In this document: positions 22,526-34,959 of the stretch, in pieces
Position numbering within the stretch: position 1 is the first letter of the stretch
Layout: every line of letters starts with the position of its first letter
Assembly: GCA_018350325.1 (NCBI GenBank)
Contig: JAEVLN010000002.1
Coordinates: forward strand, 5,191,456-5,255,455
Direction of reading: 5' to 3'
DNA from: Globodera rostochiensis
Taxonomy: Eukaryota; Nematoda; Chromadorea; Rhabditida; Heteroderidae
DNA length: 64,000 nucleotides
Translations under genes and position numbers: made by a program
Notes under the pieces: model-generated
What the model saw: the letters and a program-made list of their open reading frames with translations, nothing else
Told to the model about the DNA's origin: nothing
Database searches by the model: none

Positions 22526-24143
22526 TTATCTAAGAATAAATTTACTTAATGTATTTATTAATTTATTGTTAGAACAATAACTTTGTTATTCTTTTTTGTT
22601 GTTTAAATGTAATAGTAAATAGAATATATTTTTATAATAATTTTATGCATTTATCTTAATAAATCATTAAATATACTAATTTATAAAAAAATATTGATTA
22701 TCCAAATTTGAACATAGAAAGTGAGAATTTTTTTTTCAACGAATATCGTGAGTTATTTTTTTATTGCAATTTCATGTATATATTTTAACCAGATTTTGGA
22801 TATGAATATATTTTTTTTTGTTTCAATAATGTTGTCAATGCACATTTTTCTATTCACAGAAAAAGGAAGTAAAAATAAATTATTTTTAATATTCTTTTTT
22901 GTTCTAATTGCAATTGTTCTAATATTAAAAATTATTATTTTTTAAACCTTGGGGGACATTAACTAACTTTATCAACAACTGTCAACTTTTAAAACCAACT
23001 TTGTCCCACATCGCATTCCTTCATTGGCGGTGTTTCCTTCGCCTTGTTAGTCATGAATTTTTAATTTGTTTAAATTGATAGTAGTTTTTCTTATACACAT
23101 CTATTAAATTGAAGTTGCTTTAACTTTTTAATTTTATATTATATTAATTTAGCTAATAAGAATTTTGAAATATGTATACCAAATCGATCGATTTTGGTAT
23201 AATTCAATTTCATAAATTATACGTGTTTTATTTGCTTATGAAGAATAATTATTGTTTTTTTTAATTTAATTTGGCTAAATTCAAGACCTATTAGTTAGTA
23301 CTATGTAGAATCATTCAACCCATATTTTCATAAACACAACATCAAGTTATCGACCGCTGTATTTTGACAACTTAATTTAATGACGATTATTTCTTTTTGT
23401 AGGAATTGAGTTTTCTGTATTATAGTATTTTAAGTTAATAAAGAAATATTGAACTTTGAATAGAATTAAATGAATTATTAAACTATGTATTTAATGTTAA
23501 TTAAATTTAGAAGAGTATGCAAATTATCTAGTCTAATTTTTTTTTTTCCAGTTCCGGAAAAACGCTTGTCCTAAATGAAAGATGCAACCGGAGTTATAGA
23601 GTGCATTTTTATATTCTTCTTATTGTAAACATTAAAATAATTTATGAATATTTTGATTTTGAAAAATAAAATGTTGTGCATTAAGTTTTTATGTTTTGTT
23701 AAATTTTAAATTTTGGGAATGCGAACATTTTAGCCGCGCATCTCTGCATTAAAAGTCGTTGGCTAAGATGAATTTGCTTAAGTTTATTTATGCTTACATT
23801 TTTTGTGAATTTAACTGAGGTGTCAAATGTTATTGGCTCCGGTCTTTCGGACAAAGTGGACAGAGTAAACAATTTTGGATTTTGCATAATCATTTTTTAT
23901 TATTAACGACGATATTTTATGCAAATAATATTTTTATTAGCTTTTATAATATTTCATTATGTCTAACAATACTTGTTCAAGTATGCTAATTATTTAATAA
24001 TAATTAATTCCGCGTCTATAATTATTTTACATTGTAATACTTTTGGTTAATCTTCTCTCTCGGAGAAAATAAAATTTCAATTTTTTTAAAATAATTATTT
24101 TGCGTGTTTTTAATTTGTATTATTTATCTATTCTGTTTTTTAC

Positions 24144-24249
24144 CGAAGTCACGGGGTCCGCATCTTGCATTAGCCAGAATGTTTAGCACATGCCCCGCCT
24201 CATGCCTAGCTGCGCGTCGGCTAAGATGGCCGACTGTGTACTGCTCGTC
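24144..24249 (-). CDS. Exon with HEAGH metalloprotease-like motif
   Basis: The exon is bounded by acceptor TTTAAATCAAG (ending 24250) and donor GTAAAA (from 24143); it holds 35 codons plus one base. It reads DEQYTVGHLSRRAAR, then HEAGHVLNILANARCGP and RDF. HEAGH is the HExxH zinc-binding form typical of FtsH/M41 and some other metallopeptidases, and the preceding basic RRAAR resembles the RxxAxHEAGH context of M41. The sequence after it does not match M41 closely. Neighbouring exons were not found, so this may be a relic or part of a long-intron gene. Two other minus frames across part of it are shorter and less convincing. Confidence 0.4.
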
Positions 24250-24254
24250 CTTGA

Positions 24255-25716
24255 TTTAAATGTTTATTAGCGTTATGGTAAATTAAAATTTTAATAATAT
24301 GTCATTTTATTTGGTTTTTTTCAATGATGAAACATAAAAATAACAAAACTCACAAGTAAAATTGAAATTTCATATATGTATAATTTATGAGAAAATATCA
24401 AGTTGTGGATTACTTTACGTTGCTTTGTAACTAGTTTTACTTATTAAAAGTTTGAGTCGATCTCATCGACAGAAAAGTGATTTCACTGCTTAAGGGCGAT
24501 AAATGTTTTAATGTTAAAAAAAAAGATTATATATGATCAAATAACAGTGTTTTTAATACGTTTTACATACATTTATTTGATTTGACAAATTTTTGATTGA
24601 TTGTAAATATTGATCGTGAATTGTTTTAATAACATGTGATTTTAACTTTATTCTTTAATAAATTATTTAAGGCTTATTGTAAAAATTGGTCTTTAGTGTG
24701 ATATAGTATTTTATTTTGGCTAAATTTGAAGCAATAGATTATTTTGACATTGATCAAAATTTAATTTCTTATACAAATTTCCATTTTCATTTTATTTATT
24801 TTTAGAAAATTTATACTAGCAAGTTAATAACCCTTTTTCATTCATTATGTATTGGTGCACTTTGGAGTAGCTTTTTCCTTTGAAACAAATGTCATATAAT
24901 ATTGTCGGTTTGCCATATATTTCCCAAATTATGCGTTACAAATGTATGTTTTTTATTTTGTCTAGTTGCTTTTATCGTTTTTATTATATGTAAATCAATC
25001 ACAGATAGAACTATATAAACTTATATTTTGATAAAATAGAACCCGCACGTTTTTTTATTAGCGGAGGGTCTTAAATAAACTCATAATTCAATATATGATT
25101 TTTAAAAGCTTTTTGGTTGAGTTATATTTTAAGCTTTTGTAATAAAAGCTAAAGGTAATTTATCTTTGTTTATAATGCTGCAGTTACGATGCATTAGCAA
25201 CTTTTTTAAATTATAGTTTTACAATTTCTGAATAAGTATTTTTATACTAAAGAATTTACGGTAAATATCTATCATAGCTACCAGGCTTAAAATCACTCAA
25301 AACCACTTTTATAGGTTTTATTAGGGGGCTGAAAACGATAGAACAAAAAATAAATAAACTCTGATCGCATAAGATTCAACTGAGATGTATTATTTAAAAA
25401 CTTAAATAAATTTATTTCAAAAATGTTGACTTTAATTAGATACTAGATTATCTATTTGTCATTTATAATTTTTTGTTTATAAAGATTTAACTTTATATGT
25501 TTATTATTTGAATTGGTTAAAATGTTTCTTTTACATATTTATAGTTTGATTGTATTAATTTTTTAAATTTAAGGAAAAATTATAATAAGATTGTTAAATA
25601 TACGAAGCAATGCCATAAAATGTTAGAAAGATTCAGAATATTGACTATATAACGCTTTCTATTATAGGCTTTAAAATTAAATAATAAATAAAGCTTGATT
25701 TTGCGTGCCGTCATAT
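24255..25716. other. AT-rich DNA, nothing recognised
   Basis: No protein-like frame and no terminal repeats seen. Mostly T-rich on plus. Confidence 0.45.
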
Positions 25717-25976
25717 TGTATGCATATGGGTCCGCGATGTCGTCATTGCAACGCAGACTCAAAGTTCAACCGTTAAAAACGCCAAAGCTTTGGCGGTTTG
25801 AGCGAAATCAACCACAGGGCGTTCAGCTCATGATTTGTTTATATTAAATAAGTTTAGTTATGTTGAATTTCACTTATTTTAATTTCAACAAATTTTAAGG
25901 CCATTTTGATATGTGTTAGAATATGAATTTTAAATTTTTTTGTTTTGCATTTACAAAATACATATAATGATTTTTT
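25717..25976 (+). repeat. Dispersed repeat R1, copy 2
   Basis: Second copy of the repeat at 20121-20336, with an extra segment around caaagctttggcggtttga that itself contains a small inverted repeat. Divergence is moderate, so the duplication is not recent. Confidence 0.75.
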
Positions 25977-26976
25977 TATTTATACAATTCAAATTAATTA
26001 CGATGAATACATAGTCATATTAACAATAAATCTTGGAAAAGTTTATGCCATATTTAAATTTTGTTATGTTTACCACTTTTTTTCTTGAAACTATACTATG
26101 TTTACTATTAAAATAAATCATCGAATAGAGTAAAAAAACAAATTATTTTTCTATTTCATAAATCGAGGAGTTTGCATTTTTCAACATGTCCAGAAACAGG
26201 GTATTTTACTTCAGAATTTTTTGCAATATTTTAATAGTTTAAAAAATATTAGATTTTGGCTAAAATATACTTTTTTGCACAAAATACATGGCGTAATAAT
26301 TATTTAATTATTTTCTTTATTTATTAGTTAAATGAATGTTTTTGGAGCTTGTCATTGTTTAACACAATCTCGAACTCCTGTTGGGGCTTCACGTTTTTGC
26401 TTCGTTTAACATTTCGTTAGATTTATTTTTATGTAATATCAATTTAGAAACACTTGGCATCATTGGTAAATGTGAGAAACGCTAAGTACTTTCAGGCCAA
26501 GTTTGTTCGTATAAATCGTTTTTTCAATTCGTGCGAATTGGCTCTGAGCTCATGAAGCTGATGGTTAAGCGGAAGAGTTTGGGCAAGATATAATAATATA
26601 ATTATTTTATTTTTAATATAAGTAAAAGCATTGGTTTTATTATCCGGCACTCCCTTTTCTTGTAAGTAAAATTAATTATCGAAAGTTTTTTGTTTAATGA
26701 AAACTTTGGTCTAATATTTATTGCTAAACAAATTATATAATTTATTATCATCTTCTTATACGGATATTTTATCTTGAATTTTATTTAGATTTTTATTATC
26801 TTTATGTCATTTAATTTATAAGTAACTGTTAATATTTTGCATGTGTGATAAACTCGTTTCTACATTGCAACAATTACAACTTTTTATTATTATTTTAGCG
26901 AATTTCATTAATTATTTAATGCATTATCACGTATTTATTTGGACAGAAAACGCGGCTACAAAATGGGAACAATTTT

Positions 26977-27140
26977 TATTACTTGAATCAAAATTGCTTT
27001 TGAAAAATTTGAAGAATTGATGCAAACTTGGGTTTGAAGAATATGATCGTTTTATGTTTATTTATTTTTAATTATAATTGTAGTTAATTTTTTGAAAAAG
27101 CTGTTGGGCATTAAGAAATGATTTCAACTTTTTATAACAT
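26977..27140 (+). repeat. Dispersed repeat R2, copy 1
   Basis: Matches 28408-28570 through gaatcaaaattgctttt, gaagaattgat, caaacttgggtttg and aaaaagctgttgggcatt. Same orientation, about 1.4 kb apart. Non-coding. Confidence 0.75.
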
Positions 27141-28407
27141 TTATTTAAATGTAGATAAAATTTATTTGGCTAATATACGTAATTTGCAATTTAAATTTTG
27201 AGGTAGTCTGTCGTCAATGCCACAACGATCCACATACTAATGAATTTATTTAATTTGAATTTTCATTTGACGGATTGATTATCAGTTCGCTAATTTTTTT
27301 ACGTAAACTTATAATTATGCCACGAGGTTCTTAAATTCATAAAATCGGCAGCCGGAATGCAATACCTGAATAAAACATTTTATATAAATACTTAACTTTA
27401 AAATATTTAATTTTAATTTTATGTCAAACTTTGAGTTGGCCAACTTATCTTACTTATTATTGAAAATTTGGATTAAATATAATTATTTTTTTTGTCACTC
27501 TTTAATCAATTTTCCGCACGTCAAATTACTCCAATGACATAGTTGACTTTGGAAACATGTTTTTGATTTGAATTTAATTGAATATTTTTATCAACAAACG
27601 GCTTATAATCAAAATTCCAAAATTTATTTTAATTGTTTAAATTTAATGACACATAATCAATATTCGATTAAAAATGTTAATTTTTGAAGTTTCCATATTA
27701 ATTTTATATTTTTTATAATACAAAAATATTTTGTGGTTGAGATTTAGAGTCACGTTTTGTTAATGAATAGTTTGTTAATCTCGTATTTTTTAATTCAACT
27801 TGCAGCGCACTGCAGCTCGATCATTCACTTAAATTATTTTATTATTTTTTTTTGATTAAATTAAATATTTTGATCAACAAACGGCATTATCAAAATCAAT
27901 ATATTAACTTTTTTATAATATAAATCGTATTTTTATTTTCTAACAATAAGAACGTGCCAACAAATAAGTTTTATATTTTTTATTTTTTGTTATTTTTCAA
28001 ATTTTGCTTGGCTTTTCGAAATATATTATAAATTTTGTGGTTGGCTTTAATAGTAATTTGAATATTTCTCTCATGAAAGTTAATAATTTTTCATTTTTGC
28101 TTGAGACTGTAATTTGGTATGTAATACTTTAATAGGGTAGGGTTAAATTACTAGAAAAAAATTAATGTCTTTAATATTAAATTGTGATTCTTGGCCATCT
28201 TTCCTCTCAGCATTTAGTTAAAAACATATTTTAATTTAAAGCGGAAATTTGCTGACGTGACACGTTTTTTTACATTTTTTTGTCCCTAATTATTTTTTAT
28301 ATTTTAAAATATAATGAAAGTTGTTCAGAAATGTATATTGTATTTAAAAAATAGGTGTACAAGGAGGTGCCCGGCCCGTCAAACCCCCATTTGCGAACTC
28401 ATCCGCA

Positions 28408-28570
28408 CTATTTGAATCAAAATTGCTTTTGAAAAATTTGAAGAATTGATCCAAACTTGGGTTTGTAGAATATAGATAGTTTTATGTTTTATTTATTGTT
28501 TAATTAATAATTGTAGTTAATTTTTTTGAAAAAGCTGTTGGGCATTCATAAATGATTTAAACTTTTTAAA
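28408..28570 (+). repeat. Dispersed repeat R2, copy 2
   Basis: Second copy of the 26977 repeat. It is preceded at 28365-28407 by a GC-rich patch (gtgcccggcccgtcaaaccc) not present in copy 1. Confidence 0.75.
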
Positions 28571-29227
28571 TTTTTTTTAAAAATCTCATTTTTATTTTCT
28601 AAGTTTTTAGCAGCATTATCAATATATTTATTTTAAAAAAATGTAACATGCAATAAATTATAAATTAAATTTTGAGTTTTTTATAAAACAAAAATTTATA
28701 AAACAAAAATATTTTTATGGAGCTTCATATAATTAAGCATTTTGCCAACAAATACGCACAGCCGAAAGCCCTAGAAATGTGCACTATTCTGTTTTACTCA
28801 TTACTAAAGGTTTTGGTTTTAAAGCGCGATCGATGCAAACGCAAACACTTTTCTGATACTTTTTCTTCATTTAATGTACATATTTAAATTATTAAAGCAT
28901 TATAATTGCGTTAACTTATATTAAGAATTTATTGGGCGAATTCACAAAATACTAAACAATGACTTTTTTAATGTTTAAAATAAACGTCACCTTTATGTTT
29001 GTATTTAAATTATTTGTTAAATTTTATTATTTTCTGCTTAAAAATAAACTTTAAACATTTTTAAGGTTATCTTTCGTCGATGATGCTTTTAATTTATTTT
29101 TAGAGGCACTTTTCGTCTAATATCTTCATCTGTTAATTACCCAAAATACAAATAGGTAATAACAACAAACAATTTTATTTACAATTGAATGAATTCTTTT
29201 ATTAAAACATTCGATGATCCGGCAGCT

Positions 29228-29296
29228 GTTCTTTAAAAGATTTAAAGTAATGTATGGAGTTTCTTTAAAAGATTTAATGTAATGTATGGAGTTTTT
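29228..29296 (+). repeat. Tandem duplication of ~34 bp
   Basis: Two adjacent near-identical units, each ttctttaaaagatttaa followed by gtaatgtatggagt. One base differs. Likely recent slippage or unequal crossing-over. Confidence 0.85.
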
Positions 29297-29824
29297 TTTG
29301 CAAATTTTTAAAAATTCAAAGTCAATTATTTATTCAATATTTTTGTTTATAAATAAATTTTTATAACAAATTGGTTCAAACTAATTTTTTATTCCATAAG
29401 CCACATTAAATGTAATTGATTTTTGATGTAATTCCGCCGTCTTTAAGTCGTAATCCTTATTGTTAAGACCAATTACAACCAAATGATTTAATTGAAATTT
29501 TAATGTTTTGTTGTGCCACGCTCAAAATTCCAAAATCGCACGTACTTTCCTTCTTTTTAGAAAGACTTGCGATTGAGAATGCATTTTCACGCTGCTCTTC
29601 ATCCATCTGATTTCAAGTTGTCCATAACAGTTTAATTTAGAAATTTTAATAGTTCAAACCCTTTTAAAAGTTTTTTTTATTAATAATAAGCCATTTTTCT
29701 AATGTGATATCCTGTGTGTTTTTCGGTGTGTAAACTGCTGCCTTATTTTTAGTTTTATATTTTTCTTTTAAACTTATTTCAAACTTTATAAATTTCATTT
29801 GAACTTATTTCATATTTAATCTTT

Positions 29825-30510
29825 GCCTGTTTGATATATTTCTAAATAAATTTAGTTAAATTTTTGTATCATTATTTTTTATTATTTTAAATAAGCAATA
29901 ATAAATTATTTAATTATATTACGTTTGGATTTTTAATTTATTGGAGACGACAAGTTGTAACATGTTTAAGATCGGAGTTATTTTTTTAATTTATATTCAA
30001 GATTTTGGTTGGGTTTCTTTTAACATTTAGTTTAAATTTGTACTTTATTAATTTCTATCTTGTAGTTAGTAAAGGCGTTCACCAAAGTGAACACTGGTGG
30101 TAAGCACTCATCCAACCTCGTATTGTCATCGGGTAGTCCAGTGTCTTGAAGCACACGCGCTGGCACCTTGCCTTTCGGCACTTTTAGCAACACCCTTTCA
30201 TAAATTTTGGGAAAAATGAGCATTTATTTCTCAAAATTTTCACCTTGATGGGTTGTGGTTGCGTTTTCGTTTCGTTTCGCAGTAAATAACATTAAGCAAG
30301 TTTTGAAAAAAAAGACAAGGAGATAAAAATTTATTTAACTTTTAATTTTTTTCTTGTTAATTTCGAAATAAATTTAGTTATATTTTTGTAAAATATTATT
30401 TATATTTATTCATATTACGTTTGCTTTAATAATTAATTAATAATTATTGGGGAGTTAAGTAGTAAAATGTTTAAAATCAGGGATATTTTTTTTTTTATAT
30501 TTATATTTAA
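29825..30510 (+). repeat. Diverged local duplication R9
   Basis: 29825-30000 and 30365-30510 share aaataaatttagtta, a TTACGTTTG block, and attgg followed by gagac or ggagt, then aatgtttaa. The ORF at 30032-30223 sits between the copies. Confidence 0.5.
30032..30223 (-). CDS. Short ORF, unknown protein
   Basis: The ATG at 30221-30223 opens a 63-codon frame: MLIFPKIYERVLLKVPKGK, then VPARVLQDTGLPDDNTRLDE and CLPPVFTLVNAFTNYK. The middle is GC-richer and convincingly protein-like. A GTGAAC donor-like site near 30085 means it could be an exon rather than a whole gene. Sense is the A-rich strand. No family recognised. Confidence 0.4.
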   Translation of the reverse strand: MLIFPKIYERVLLKVPKGKVPARVLQDTGLPDDNTRLDECLPPVFTLVNAFTNYKIEINKVQI

Positions 30511-30661
30511 GCTTTATAGTCATTTTTTGATTAATGTATTCATTTATCTTAAAGTACAAACACGTTTTTTGATAATTTAATTCGATGGTTACATTAGCGC
30601 ATTGTATTACAACCAAAAGGGATTGACATGTAATTAGGTAAAAACACGTTTTTTTATTTGT

Positions 30662-30853
30662 TTAAGCTTTTAAATAAAATTTATTCGAATTACATATTCC
30701 ATTGTATGCGTTCAACTCAGACTCGTATTTTTTGTCCCGAAATTTATTACTGAGGTTCCGCGCAAGAGGGTTGTGCTCGCCTTTGAAAGAACACGTTGCA
30801 TGCGCTGCCGGAGTAAGCACCAAATGTACAGATACTAACAAACAAGTTCGCAT
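30662..30853 (-). CDS. Possible small secreted peptide or exon
   Basis: From ATG 30853 the frame gives 63 aa: MRTCLLVSVHLVLTPAAHA reads as a short signal peptide with an AHA cleavage pattern, followed by TCSFKGEHNPLARNLSNKF and a second Cys, stop at 30662. CCATATAAAGC sits just before the ATG and AATAAA just past the stop. Alternatively it is an internal exon between acceptor TTTGTTAG and donor GTAATA, in which the frame ICTFGAYSGSACNVFFQRR is equally open. Both readings are on the minus strand. Confidence 0.33.
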   Translation of the reverse strand: MRTCLLVSVHLVLTPAAHATCSFKGEHNPLARNLSNKFRDKKYESELNAYNGICNSNKFYLKA

Positions 30854-31229
30854 GCTTTATATGGGAGCAGCTTTTTTATTTTTTGGGTTTGTTATTATTT
30901 TAAACTTTTTATTCTTTTTCTGATTCAAAAAGCACCAAATTACAATGTGCTTCTTCGACCCTTTATTAGAGTTTTTGGATTCTATTTTGTTTATTAATGG
31001 ATAAGATATTCAATTTTTTAAGCAAATATTAGGTTCATTGTTAAAATGAATTTAAATAAACCTAATAATAAATTGTGATTATTTTTTCTAATGTAACTAA
31101 TATTGTATTTAACTGGCACATATTATTATTTTTTATTAATTTTAATTACAAATAAAATTGCTCGAATATTTTACTAAGCTAGTTCTTGATTTTTATTTTT
31201 CTCAAGGGTCGTATCGAAAAATTTCAAAA

Positions 31230-31439
31230 TTAATACATTTGAGTGTAATATCTAAAATTTACAAATGTTCCAAAATAAAGTATAATTTTTTCGAATGAAA
31301 TGAGTCTTTTTATCATATTTCTCGACTCAATTCGGGGTTGGAGAGAAGTAATTTTGGAAGAAATGTTCCCAAAAATACAATTTTTTTTATAGGCATCCCA
31401 CCATAAGAAGTTTTTGGCCAACAATATAGTTTTTGTCAT
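31230..31439 (-). CDS. Weak short ORF
   Basis: The ATG at 31439 opens 69 codons, MTKTILLAKNFLWWDAYKK, with a basic middle and an aromatic end. It is on the same strand as the two ORFs just downstream. The composition is only partly AT-driven. Low confidence. Confidence 0.2.
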   Translation of the reverse strand: MTKTILLAKNFLWWDAYKKNCIFGNISSKITSLQPRIESRNMIKRLISFEKIILYFGTFVNFRYYTQMY

Positions 31440-31559
31440 GTGCTTTGACGGCCGTATAATAGGCGCTCAGTAGCCGAGCTGCAATCAATAATTACTGGAA
31501 AATCAGCACATTTTTACTTTTTAGATTCACATTTCTGAAAATAAGTACTATACGGCTCT

Positions 31560-32140
31560 GTGTTAACTTGGTGCTAGGTCGTTTCTTAAATTCCGCCACC
31601 ATGGGCGTTTCTTAAATCCGCCACATATGTTTATGAAATGGTTTTAGACATCACAACTTGGGGGTGGGTGCACTTCTGGTTTCAGGTGTTTTTTTCGGTG
31701 TAACGATTTTATTTTAAAAAAGGCCATTCCGATTCTGACAGTTTAAAATCTATTTTTCGCTATGATTCTAACCCCGCTCACAACAAGTGACAACGACCGA
31801 CAGCGCGGAGGGCGTTTACACCACTAAACTGAAGACAAAGGTTGGATCATTAACGATTTTTAGATAATCATTGAAAAAAAAATGTTTAGAGCATCACGGC
31901 GCCCTCGGGGAGAGCAGCCAGGCGCGGGGGGGGGCATGCCCCCCCACCGAAATGTTTTTTGAGAAAAAAACCATAGGTGTACCCTTTGTTTGCACTTTTA
32001 TAATTTTTTGGGCAATTTTCTTAACTAGATTCATAAAATTTCCAAAATAATTTAAAAAAGGCGTTTCTGGGCGGAACAGCTCGCCCCCCCCCCCCCCCGC
32101 CGTTTCCGCCCTCCCCCGACCGTTCCTCCTCTCAGAGATG
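31560..32140. other. GC-rich low-complexity stretch
   Basis: Includes a tandem gtttcttaaatccgccac-type repeat (31575-31630), a palindromic poly-G/poly-C hairpin around gggcatgccc (31925-31945) and a run of about 15 C at 32085-32099. No stable frame. Such runs are also assembly-error prone. Confidence 0.5.
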
Positions 32141-32929
32141 ATCGAAACTCAATATTTATTCCGACGAAATAAAAAAATTATAAGCAATTTTTTAAAAAAT
32201 GATATTCGATTTTATTACGTAATATTTCGAACATCCAAATTTGAAACGCAAATCTAATTTTAAGTCCATTTAAGTGTATGTATTCGATTTTACAACCTAA
32301 AGAAACGACCGCGAGAAGACTCAAGTAAGAAACAACAGAACAGAGAAACTTCTCGAGCCATATATTTGGTAATTGTTAGCGTTTTTTAAAATCGAAATGG
32401 CCTGCTGACGCGGAGACCGAAGAAAAAAAGGGAAACTCTCGGCGGCGCTTCGTTGCTTTCGAATTTAAGAAGAATAAAAGCTGCGAGTCATGGAGAAAAA
32501 TTAAGTTTTTGTCCCATAAAAGCACTTTGATATGTAGATTATATTTAACAATGCTGATAAAGTATTTTCTGAAAATAATTCATTCTTATTCTAAAATAGT
32601 TTTGAATGAATAAAAAATCACAATATATTGATTTGCTAGGCAATGCTTGAGTTGAGATGTTTATTTGATTTTTTTTTAATAACTTTGTTTTTTATCTTTG
32701 CTAATTATAACGACGTTTGCTTTTTCTGATTTATTTGACGATTGCTTTTTTGTTCTTGAAGTGTCAAATATTTAGCAATTAATGTTTTTTAGTGCCTTCT
32801 TTTGTTCTGAATATTTACTAATAGGTATCTTTTTATTTGTCTTGAATCGTTTATTAATGTTCTGAATTTGTATAAATGTTTTCTGTTAAAATTATTACTT
32901 AATATATTTTCTATATAGTAATTTATTAA

Positions 32930-33200
32930 TGTTTACGTGATTCTCCTTTTTGAACTATCGTTTGTTACAAAATTGATATTTTTTATATTGTTTCATGTCT
33001 TAAATTATCGTAAAATATTTTTTATAATAAAATTGTTTGCGTTTGGTTAATATATGGTGCTGGCTATGTTGAGAATTTTACATGCATTCATTTTCATTTT
33101 ATGCAAATGTTGTGTCCCCTTATCAATTTAGTTAAATCGTGGAGATTGATAAATGATCACCAGTGCAGTAAGTGAGAAGTTGCGGGCCCGGACTTTACGG
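32930..33200 (+). repeat. Dispersed repeat R8, copy 1
   Basis: Shares tgaactatcgtttgttac-like, gtgctggcta, atgcaaatgttgt and gtggagattgat blocks, in order, with 34960-35290. After the last block the two copies diverge into different GC-rich segments (gttgcgggcccggac here). Confidence 0.65.
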
Positions 33201-33670
33201 ACGAAGAGCTTTTTGAACAATTCATGTTTTTGTCAAGTTTTGCCCCTTTTTTAGTTTGATTTTATATTTAGTTATTCTTTTTCGCGGTCTTCAACAAAAT
33301 TTTTTTTAATATTTTGAATTTTTTCGTTTTTCTTAAAGTTAGCATTAGCAATTAGAAAATTGACATTTTTTTTATGATTTCAACATTATTATACAAAGGG
33401 TTTTAATTTCTTAATTGGTATATTTTAAATGCTTATTTTTGGTCGTCATAAAGGATTACAGAGATAGTCAAGCCTTAACAAAGCAACACAAAAAAAAAAT
33501 TACTATGTACTTTTGTTGATTTTATTCTTAAACAATTAAAATTCAGGTTTTAGGTTTGGCTTCTCATTCGTGTTATAACATGAAATGCCTTCTGACCGAG
33601 TATATTAATTTCTTGTAGGACTTTTTAACAATTCTTCTGTATTTGTATTAATTTGTTTCAAAGATTTTTA

Positions 33671-34911
33671 CCGTATAACCTAAAATAGAACCCCCGGGGG
33701 TTCTATTTTTCAACCCCTCCAAAAAGGGGGGTTCTATTTCAGGGGGGGTTCTATTTTAGGGGGGGGGGCTCTATTTTTCAACCTCTTTTTTTCAGAATGT
33801 TAACAAAATTTGCACTTTTTGCACAAATTTTTGGCAAAATTTGGATAATTTTGACATTTTTTTCTGGCAAAATCAATGACAGAATAGAATTTTATTATTG
33901 AAGCACAAAATTATTCGATATCTATGAGTTAGGTTATTCATCAATTTTTCTGGTAAATGTTAAACCCCTGGTAAAAAATAGAAATTTATAGAAGTCGTCA
34001 ACAATTTTTTGAAAATCCTTTTTTTTGCTCAGCAAAATCGAAAAGAAAAATTCAGAAAAAAGTTAATTTCTTCGAGTTTAAAAAAAAGCATAACTCAGCT
34101 TAAAGTTAATGAAATAAATTAAGCTACTATTTTTATATTTTTCATTACCTATTCTTATGAACCCGGGTTTTGGAGCCTATTTTAGGCATCTATTTTGGGG
34201 ATTCTTCGAGCCTAGAAGTATTAGCCCTAGAAGTAAAGTTTAAAAAAATGCAGAAATTAGGACATTTTTTACTTATTGAGATGGTTTCTCCATTTAAAAA
34301 AATTTAAAAGTTAGGTAATATATTTTTTGTCAAATTAATTTCCATAAAACAATTGATTTCTATTTTTAAATTCAACATTTTCAAAAAGTTTAAAAGTTAT
34401 GGCGCTTTTTATTATTAGAAAAATTTATTTTGATCTCAAAAAAAATTTGAATCTGCCGATTATTTTTTCGAAAATCTATTTGAAAAACAATTAATGCTGA
34501 ATTCATACTTTTTCAATAAGGCCAATGTGGAGCGAGGCTCATAAAAACTCTTATTAGAGCGGGAATGAGAATTTATAGCTTTTCAAATTTTTATTTTTTC
34601 TTTATAGGAATTTACTGAATTTTTAAAATTCATATCTTTGTTTAAAGTTGGCCAATGCTTATAAACTTGGAGATAAAAATGGAGAAAAAAAGAGAATTTT
34701 ACGCTAGAGAGTTATTTTACAAATTTGAAAAATCCAAAAAGTTATAGCCAATTTGAAAAAAAAAACAACATAAAATTGGGGGGGGGGGTTCTAATTTAGG
34801 GGTTCTTCTATATTAGGGGGGGGGGTCTATTTTTCAACCCCCCCAAAGGGGTCTATTTCAGGGGGGGGGGGGGGTTCTAAAGGGGGGGGGGGTGTATTTT
34901 AGGTTATACGG
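33671..34911. mobile_element. 1.24-kb element with TA flanks and G-rich arms
   Basis: Left end ccgtataacctaaaata is the exact inverse of the right end tattttaggttatacgg, and each end is flanked by TA, as for Tc1/mariner-type insertion. Inside both ends are repeated runs of G or C linked to ttctattt words. The ~1-kb interior is AT-rich without a transposase frame. It lies between the two R8 copies. The G-run lengths may be unreliable in assembly. Confidence 0.8.
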
Positions 34912-34959
34912 TATTTAATATATTTTTTAAATAAAAAATTAATAATTAATGTATTTTAC

